From positions 1 to 64,000 of the forward strand of contig FTLJ01000215.1 in the NCBI GenBank assembly GCA_900155495.1: DNA of 64,000 nt. The letters are read 5' to 3'. This document shows, one piece after another, positions 56,636 to 64,000 of the stretch; position 1 is the first letter of the stretch, and every line of letters begins with the position of its first letter. Below the pieces are notes generated by a model. That model made no database searches. It saw only the letters and a program-made list of their open reading frames with translations, and was not told the DNA's origin. Both the position numbers and the translations under genes were made by a program. The stretch is from Porogramme epimiltina. Its lineage: Eukaryota > Basidiomycota > Agaricomycetes > Polyporales > Polyporaceae.

Positions 56636-58260
56636 CTAATTTTCTAGGACGTCCTTGAGACTACTCTCGCCCGTACCCCGTTCAAGAGGTTTAGGCTGAT
56701 TGGGCGCAGGTTTCCATCCAATCTATCCCCCGAAAATGTAAGCGGTGTCTGTGTCCTCGCATTGTGGCACGCACCACATAAATGACCTGGAATGTTGCGG
56801 GGATGGTTCCATCTTCTTGACCATGGAGTTCTACACAGAATGAGCAACCATGACATGATCGGACAAACCAAATGCTCACCCTTGTATATCGCTGCGGCCG
56901 CCGCGAGCGTATCCCGGTGGATGAAGTGTCGCCTGGATATTACAGTGAGAGCAAGCAACATGCCTAGTCATAGACGTACTCACCGACCCAGGACAGCGTT
57001 ATTCTCGCCCATGTCCTGCAAATCCTCGAGTAGTTCCCACATGGATGGATATGCTACCTTCACTTCGTCGACATCGACGGTCAGCAGAGTGAAGCCAGCT
57101 CGTCCAAGAAGATTGGACATGTCTCGAGAATCTAGAATGGATTCAATCAGATTCGCACTACGGGGCCTCTGCTACAATGGATTCACCTGTCATTGGCGAG
57201 ACGTGAGGTGAGATACCACCCTCTCGCTCGACTTCGGCCAACTGGAGTGATGTACGCAGTTCGAAGAGTGTATCACCCCCGAAAAGCGCGCCCAAGAACA
57301 CGCCATCTGGCTCCAGAGCCTCCCTGATTTGCACAAGAACGCCTAAAAGATGTAGTGTAAGTCCCGTTGACTCTACATAGATTCGGCGGCATCGAACCTG
57401 GGAGGTCATTGACCCAATGAAGATTCAGACAAGAGACAATCGCCTCCTGGGAGTCGCGCGGAACTACTTGGAGCAAGTTTTCTTCGTCCGCATGAATCCT
57501 CGTCACTTCCACTACAAAGTACGGCATCAGAGATACTTTCAGTCGACATAATACGATAATTACCGTCAAACTCTTCGTCGGGATCTCTGTTGAGTAATCT
57601 GTCTGGGTGTAGTGAGATTTCGTTGAGCTTACATTTTCAGCCAATCCTGACGGGCTGGAGACCTCAAACACTGTCTACTGTTCTTTTCCGTGCCGGTGCG
57701 ACGTGTTCGGTTCTCCGAGCTTTGCACCTCTAATAACGGCAAGGAGGCGCTTTAGGCAGGGATCGGGGATAACTACGCCGCAGTCACGGTACCACCTTCG
57801 TTCGTGTACATATCACGATATAGGCGAATAGAGTATAAAAGATTCATTCCAACACGTACCACTTGAATCCACCATGATAACTTTATTTGTAGTGTCCAAG
57901 TCCATCATTTTCGTGAAGTGTCCCGGGCCCGACCCCAGGTCAAGGACAGTGTTGAATTTGCGTTTTATATCCTTCCATAATACGTCGGTCAGGAAACAAC
58001 GACATAGAACGCGCTCGTACCTGCATTCGCTCAATAAGTCTATCCGCAACCTCTTCTCTGACGTAGTCCACAGTCCTACTGCGTCCTCCTTCATCACGTG
58101 CGGCAGACCGGTCTTTCTGAATCCGCTTAGCATTGCGATCGAAGACTTGGAAGGGGCCCACAGAATTGGGGTTTATGGGAGACGAAGATGAAACGGAGGC
58201 GAGTGAACGTGTGCGCATGAGAGGTGGCAGCACAACGCGTTTTCGCACAACATTAAGCAT
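56636..58260 (-). CDS. NDUFAF5: NDUFAF5-like complex I assembly methyltransferase
   Basis: Mitochondrial SAM-dependent enzyme; the human form hydroxylates an arginine of NDUFS7 during complex I assembly. Nine exons (58260-58021, 57971-57860, 57602-57564, 57511-57398, 57342-57187, 57131-56984, 56932-56880, 56830-56775, 56722-56636) give 334 residues. The N-terminus [20 protein letters not shown] is basic, like a mitochondrial presequence. Then [17 protein letters not shown], motif [65 protein letters not shown] and [20 protein letters not shown]. The second intron, 257 nt, is long for this genome and could hide an exon. The stop lies 25 bases from the TRM10 stop. Confidence 0.92.
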
Positions 58261-58556
58261 AGTGTATCAGCTTGGGAATGTTGGCGTAGAGCAAGTCAAG
58301 ACTGGTGGTAAGAGTGTTGGAGCAAGAGGCAGGTTGGATGCAAAGGGAAGGCGAATAATGAGTGGACTGAAGTGTCTGAGTGACGTCTTTCGCGCGGGTA
58401 GACGCCCAAGACGCGTCGCGTCGCGTGCTTAGTAATCACAGCAGCTTCGATCACGTCTCCTGCTCTGAGCCTACTCGCCCACGGGAAGCACTGGCCCCTG
58501 GGGGTCTCGCCAGTCCTCCGTCTCCCACTGAGTACCACCCTCCTCCCCCTTCCGCC
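58261..58556. promoter_or_regulatory. Divergent promoter (NDUFAF5 / zinc-finger gene)
   Basis: 296 bases separate opposite start codons. The last 60 bases before 58557 are C-rich. No TATA box seen. Confidence 0.45.
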
Positions 58557-61500
58557 ATGAACAATGGGAACACGCCGGGACAAGATCCGTCCCAGGTTCC
58601 GTTCAATCAACACGCGCTTGTCCCTCAGAACCAAGCATTCCTCACTCCAGAGGCATTTCAGCACAACATGAACCAAATACAGCAAGCCAGGGACGCGCTC
58701 GCGCAGATGGAGATGGAGAATGCGCAGAATCTCATGAATTACTACGAGTTGCAGAGGCTTCAGGCCATAGAAGAGCAGGGCAGGCTAGCAAGGTAAACTC
58801 TTTCCCCCATACCACGGTGGTCGTTGACTGTACGGTCGAATTAGACAGCGTATCGCGCAGTTGGTTGGAGGCATGAGTCAAGCTAATACAAGGCAAGTAC
58901 GTGTGAGCTACGCATCCGGCCTTAATAGCTGAAAGAGCAGGTAGGGTTGAACCTACGCCTGTGGCGGGTCCCTCGAGTTTCGCGCGACCCAACTACCCAC
59001 AGGCTAATACAACCTATGAAATTCCTTCATCCGCGAGGATTCAAGAGGTACCTAGCTCTCAGGGCTCGCCGCAGGTATGTGTCTGGACATTTGAAGGTGT
59101 AGAGAACGTTAGTGAGCGGGAAATAGATCCAGACAACCCGAAGCTCCTCCAATGCGACTTCAACTCCCGGAAGCAACAGCACCTCGCGATATCCTAATGT
59201 TCAAGCAAACTTTTACGCTCAATCCGCGCTCTATAATGCCGGGACGAGTGGTGGTTACGGGCCTTCAGGGCATCCATCTGGTAGTGGGTCGTCCGAGGCA
59301 ATGAGGCAAGCTACTAATCGGCTTATTACCATGTCACAATAGGTACACACCAACAACAGCCTTCTCAAGCCTCTCAAGTACGGGTTACACAACCTCAGCC
59401 TTCAGCACAGCGACCTATAGCGCCGCAAGGCACTTCATTCCCTGTACCACAGACGCGAATACCCGTGCAAACGGGCCCTGTTTCGATTGCTTCTTCTGCT
59501 GGTGCTCCTTTTTTGCAGAATACAGGTCAGAGCGGACTTCAGCTTCCTGCAGCATCAACCCTCTTTTTAACATAGGCTTTTGAACGTGGGACATTTAACA
59601 CGGGCTTTCAGGCACGTCTTCCACAAATCCCGCGCACCCTCCAAGTTCAGCTTCAGCCCCGACTCGCGACATTGTTGGAACATATTCATCTGGGCAGCAG
59701 GCGACAAAACCTGGGGTCGCACATGCTACCAAGGGTCAAAGCCTTCAACCGCCTTCTGCAATAGTGAACCAGACGGCTCACCAGCCGCCTGCTCCCCTCT
59801 TGACACAAATGAATCCTACAATGGAGAAAGATGTTTTCCATTTCTTCTCTAATGTTCGGTCAATACAGACGCTTCAATTGTATATGAAGTTGATCATGGC
59901 GGTGGTGCAAAGGAAACAGGGCGGCTCGGTCGCCAAAACCGCGCAGGAGATGCTAGCGGAGTCTGGGCTTAGCGAATACAACCGCACAATCTTGGAAAAA
60001 GCGGCCGTCATGTTGAAGGTGCTGAGTTTGCACTCCAAAGCTAACCTACTTGGCTGATAACACCACTTAGGATTACACTCTTGATACTATCCAATCAATG
60101 TTCATGAGAATCTACCAGCAAGTCCAAGGTGTGAAGTTATATTGTTATCCTGTATTCATGCGCTGACTAGTGTGCTCAGCAAATATTGCGAGTAGCGCAC
60201 AGCCGCAGATGCAGCCCACGGCATCCAATTCGGTTGCTGGTTCATCTCAGCCCAACATGTCTCAAGCACGCCCCACATCGTCCCACCCCACTGTGCAGAG
60301 CCATGTTCCCCCCGCTCCGGTTGTGAAGTCCCCCGTCAGTGATACACCTATGACAAGTGCAGTGAACACCTCGCCCTACCAGCCCACGGTATCTGCGCAA
60401 CAGTCACATTCGACACTAGCGGCGCCTCCAACAACAACAACACCCTCGGGCCAAAATGATCTTCGTATTATCTTTGTCACGCCAGGCACTTCGGCCGAGC
60501 CTGCTGTTGTGCGCGCTACGGATACACCAAGTTCAGTGTCCAGGTCCACGAGCTTTCCGTCAAGCGAGGACTCTCAAAATGTATTGGCACCGGTGCAGTA
60601 CGCCCAGGCTCCTTGGAGCCCTGACAGGGCAGTTAGATCGCGACTTGCAATGGATATCATGCGCTCATTGGGCCGACCCAAAGGCAATTATGGTGACCCC
60701 TTCAGCCCTCCAGATACTGCCCCTCGGGCGAACGCCGCCCCACAACCTGGCTCTACTGTCCCACCCGTCGGTACTGCATCAGGAAGTGGACCTATGACAA
60801 GTCCCACACCACAAGGTCAACCCACCGCGACTGTCGCCCCAGCTGGTCTAGCGAACTTGAAGAGGAAGGCGTCCCTCGTGCCCAGGTCTCCAACACCACT
60901 CAAGCGACTGCGACAGGAGAGTGAACAAACGGAGCCTTCTTTGGAACCGACTGGAAGAGCAACGCCTTCTCCAGCTTCGACAGACGTTCGTCGTGAAATG
61001 TCTTTACCGGTGAAGAGCGGCGAAGCTACACCCAAACCGGGGCCTCAAGAGCCTGAAGCAGTAGGTCATGTGGACACCGACTTTGACATCGCCATGGACG
61101 TTGTGCCTACTCCAGAAGACCTCGAAGGGGATTCTCAAGCTGCGCCTGTCGTCCCCTCGTCTCCTGAGCCGTTGCTGGTCGTACGCGTTGCAGACTTGGC
61201 TGATTCGCATGAAGAGGATCGTAGCCCCGTGCGCGCGGCTAGCATCACCTCCTCCGAGGCTATGGATGTTGATAGAGTTCAGGCTATGTTTGCCGCCCCT
61301 CAATCCGATGCCTCTAGCGCGACCTCTCCTCCGACAGCTGTAACCTCGTCCCCTTATGTTTCCGACACAGCGAACGCCGCGAGCATCACAAGTCATGTCA
61401 CGAATGATCCCATACCTGGCCCCGCTACGTCCCCCTCCCTTCCCCCATCGCCCGAACTACCACCGCCCGCCGCGCCGCCCGTTTCGGTGTCGTCGGTCGT

Positions 61501-63868
61501 GAAGGAGAAAGTGCCCCTCTTCCTCCCATCTCCGTCGACCTCGACCGGAGCATCGCCTCCTCCGCACACGCTTCCCAGTAGGAAAGGCAAGGAGAGGGCG
61601 ATAGAAGTCGACGCGCCCGCCGACGAAGCGGGTTTGGACGACGAGCCATCACGATCAAGCACCCACAGCTCGGGCGCCCGCCGCCAGAAGGCGTACGTCC
61701 TGGTCCCGCCGCCTCCCACTTATGCTGCTCGCCTGCTGGCAAAACTGAACCCCTCTCGTGGGAGCAACAGGGGTGGCCCATCGCGGGCGCCGTCGTCGCA
61801 TTCGTCTGTCGACGAGCTCGCGGGGTGGCATGGTGCGTCGCCCGTTGGCTCGACGTGCCACATTGCTCACAACAGATCTTTGATCACAGCAGAAGAAGAC
61901 AGGCTGGAGCAAGGTGCGTGTCCGAACTGCGCCCTTTGGGCCCCCCCGCCGTGTGGGGATAGACTCTGACGCGGCTGACATGAATCTCTGATGCGCAGAG
62001 GGAGAAGCGCAGGCGGCCGCTGAACTCTCGAATAGCCGCCTGCGCGAGACGCCGTGTCCCTGGGAAGGCTGCGACGTTGTACTGAACTGTGGTGCGGCGC
62101 TGCGGCGGCATGTTGTAGAACACGCCGGTGATACCGAGGAATGGGTAGGTGTTGGGTTTGCGATGCTTCCCCGAGGCCGCCTTCCCTGCCTATCTCGTCG
62201 CGAACCTTGGCTGACAGGCGATCGTCGGGTGGCTATAGGGCTCTTATGCGTGCCGATGGCAGGCCTGCCTGGCAAAGAGGTTCTCGGATAAAGCGAACCT
62301 CGAGCGCCACCTCAAGAAGCACGCGGCCACTCAGCTGCGGTGTGCATACGAGGGTGGGTACTCAATCAACGTTCTAGGCCCTTCGCTTTTACGCTGACGA
62401 CGAGATCTACCTCCGCAGGCTGTGAACAGTCATTCGCGACACGCGAGGCGCTGCTGCAGCACCACTCTTCCAAGAAGCACCAAGATGATACACTGCGTCG
62501 AGCCATACTTGTCGAGTCGCCGCCGGAGAGCAGGCCACACCTACCGCCGCTGCCCGAGGTCGTGCCGGCGTACATGTCCGTTTCGCGATGGGTCTCACGG
62601 CACCCGATCACGAAGGAACGGCACCAGTGGCTGGGCCCGAAGGTGAGCGTCCAGCTGCGATTCGACTCGGAAGTGTACACTCCGAAGCGCTACCTCCTTA
62701 AACTCCCCCACTTCTACGACGGCGACGGGGGCGGCGACGCCCACATTGTACAAATTGAATGATGCTGAGATTGTCGTGGCCACACGCCGTACTGAGGGTG
62801 GGTATCTTCTGTCGTGCGTCCGGGAAAGGTACTTTGTTTCTCTTTTCCATGTGGCTTTTGAGCGCGCGTAGTGCGGTCTGGAAATTCCAGAAATGACGTC
62901 GCGCGCGGGGCGCGCTTCTCGCGTTCTCGGCACAGGAAGCCTGTCAGGGCCTCTCAAGGCCCACTAAGGGACACTTCTTGCCTCCGTACTTACGGCGCTA
63001 CGCTGCCACCCAAGCTCAACCTTGCGCGGATAAACGTACTCTACCTGCCGCTTCAATCGTCGTTGTCGCCCGCGTCCGAGAACAGAGCGCCGCGTCGTCC
63101 CGTCCCGTCCGCGCGCCCTCTCTAACGTCGCTCCCGCAGATTCTCGAGAACGTGACGGCGTTCAAGTACGCCGGGCTGCGGTCCCATGCGGGGCTGCCGT
63201 CGCGGGGCTCGCGGCGGCTCGCGGAGAAGGTGGCGGCGGCGGAGCTGGCGCACCTCGCGCCCGAGGCGGCGCTCGCGCGCATCCTGCGCTGGCTCGACGA
63301 CGAGTACGCCGCGTTCGCGGACGGGTACCACGCGCCGCGCAGGCTCCAGTGCGGGGACCTGAACGCGACGGAGGTGTCCGGGCTCGTCACGCGCGGGCTT
63401 GTGTTCTGGCCGGGGGAGCCGCCCGAGGAGAGCGAGGCGGGCGAGGCGGAGAGCGCGAGCGCGGCCGGGGGTGGGGGTGAAAGTGGCGGCGGTGGCGGCT
63501 TAGGTGCGGAAGGTGCGGAGGTGGGTCGGGAGTGGATAAAAGCGGAGGAGGACGTGCCCGAAGCTGAGGCCACACAAGACGAGGGGCGCGGGATGGAAGC
63601 CGCGGCTAGCGTCGATGCGGATCGTCGCGCTGGGCCCGGGGGAGGTCCCACGGGAGGAGCGGATGACGAGGCGGCTGATCGAGGACGGTCTCCGGTGGGA
63701 CAGCCCGCTGCCGGCGGGAAATCGAAACTGCAGCTGCCTAGGAGGACGGTATTTCAAGCTACCCCGGGGCGAACAGCGAGCCCAGCTGCGCCCGCCGTGG
63801 CGCCTGGGACCGCAACGGATCAGGAGTCTCAGGGAGGAGTTGCAGACGTCCCGCCCGCTGCGCCCTAG
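58557..63868 (+). CDS. Large C2H2 zinc-finger protein, Gln/Pro/Ser-rich
   Basis: Likely nuclear DNA- or RNA-binding regulator. Proposed exons: 58557-58792, 58845-58892, 58945-59074, about 59120-59280, 59343-59525, 59612-60018, 60071-60128, 60180 to about 61913, 61999-62144, 62239-62353, 62419-62642, 63140-63868. Residues 1-80 form a Gln-rich likely coiled coil (NQIQQARDALAQMEMENAQN). Long Gln/Pro/Ser-rich disorder follows, with one helical patch (KDVFHFFSNVRSIQTLQLYM). Three clustered zinc fingers lie near the C-terminus: CPWEGCDVVLNC to HVVEH, CRWQACLAKRF to HLKKH, CAYEGCEQSF to HHSSKKH. After them comes LENVTAFKYAGLRSHAG and a Gly/Glu-rich tail. Intron 58893-58944 needs a GC donor. Reading through at 62643 would instead end the protein at 62760. 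No family name is known to me. Confidence 0.7.
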
Positions 63869-64000
63869 ACGGAGGATGTGCAACAGGCGGTGCTACGGCC
63901 TGAGACAGACGGGGATGGCGGATCTATGACATCACTGTAGTGTAGCGTTTCGCATGCTTGGGTCAATACATGATAGTCAGGGCGACTGAACGAGGAACTG
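63869..64000. other. Window end, no gene seen
   Basis: 132 bases after the zinc-finger stop. An alternative frame stays open to 63929 but has no recognisable content. Confidence 0.4.

Noticed and set aside
1..64000. CRISPR arrays, tRNA or rRNA genes, bacterial operons
   Set aside because: No regularly spaced identical repeats, no convincing tRNA B-box/cloverleaf and no rRNA landmarks found by eye; gene structure is eukaryotic.

Overview
The window looks like nuclear DNA from a filamentous basidiomycete, most likely a wood-decay agaricomycete. The evidence is many short spliceosomal introns (mostly about 50-70 nt), dense GC-rich genes on both strands, a family AA9 lytic polysaccharide monooxygenase, a class V (myosin-headed) chitin synthase, a HET-domain incompatibility protein and a lineage-expanded F-box family. 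No tRNA, rRNA, CRISPR array, plasmid or virus was recognised. Exon models were built by eye. Where I quote a spliced length, the exon lengths add up to an intact reading frame.

Layout. 1-270: tail of an unidentified gene. 1095-3719: ATG22-like vacuolar transporter with 16 exons. 5186-15605: a cluster of F-box/LRR-like genes. It is a tandem duplication of a multi-gene block; the repeat junction is visible near 11024, and one half is decaying into pseudogenes. 16034-17143: an unrelated F-box gene. 17289-18389 (-): AA9 LPMO. 19112-19835: a non-autonomous DNA transposon with long terminal inverted repeats. 20236-23422 (-): a WW-like, proline-rich membrane protein, with a shorter relative at 37931-38826 (-). 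24360-27390: COPI beta'-COP. 27801-34289: myosin-chitin synthase. 35070-37420: TMEM135-like membrane protein. 39664-41899: HET protein. 42412-42867: small one-span membrane protein with a PPxY motif. 44282-47720: WHI3-like RNA-binding protein.

48337-63868 is a compact housekeeping block with alternating strands: PP4 regulatory subunit 3 (-), EVE-domain protein (+), acyl-protein thioesterase (-), TRM10 tRNA methyltransferase (+), NDUFAF5 complex I assembly methyltransferase (-) and a C2H2 zinc-finger protein (+). Divergent pairs share 225-300 bp promoters; convergent stops can be as little as 25 bp apart.

The most unusual content is the F-box birth-and-death cluster: shared phase-1 intron, shared C-terminal GCW motif, a mappable duplication breakpoint, promoter loss beside a pseudogene and a hypervariable acidic linker. 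Next come the transposon and the GC-AG introns, two of them in the LPMO gene. COPI and chitin synthase are linked by general biology (secretory traffic and cell-wall synthesis), but nothing here indicates co-regulation.
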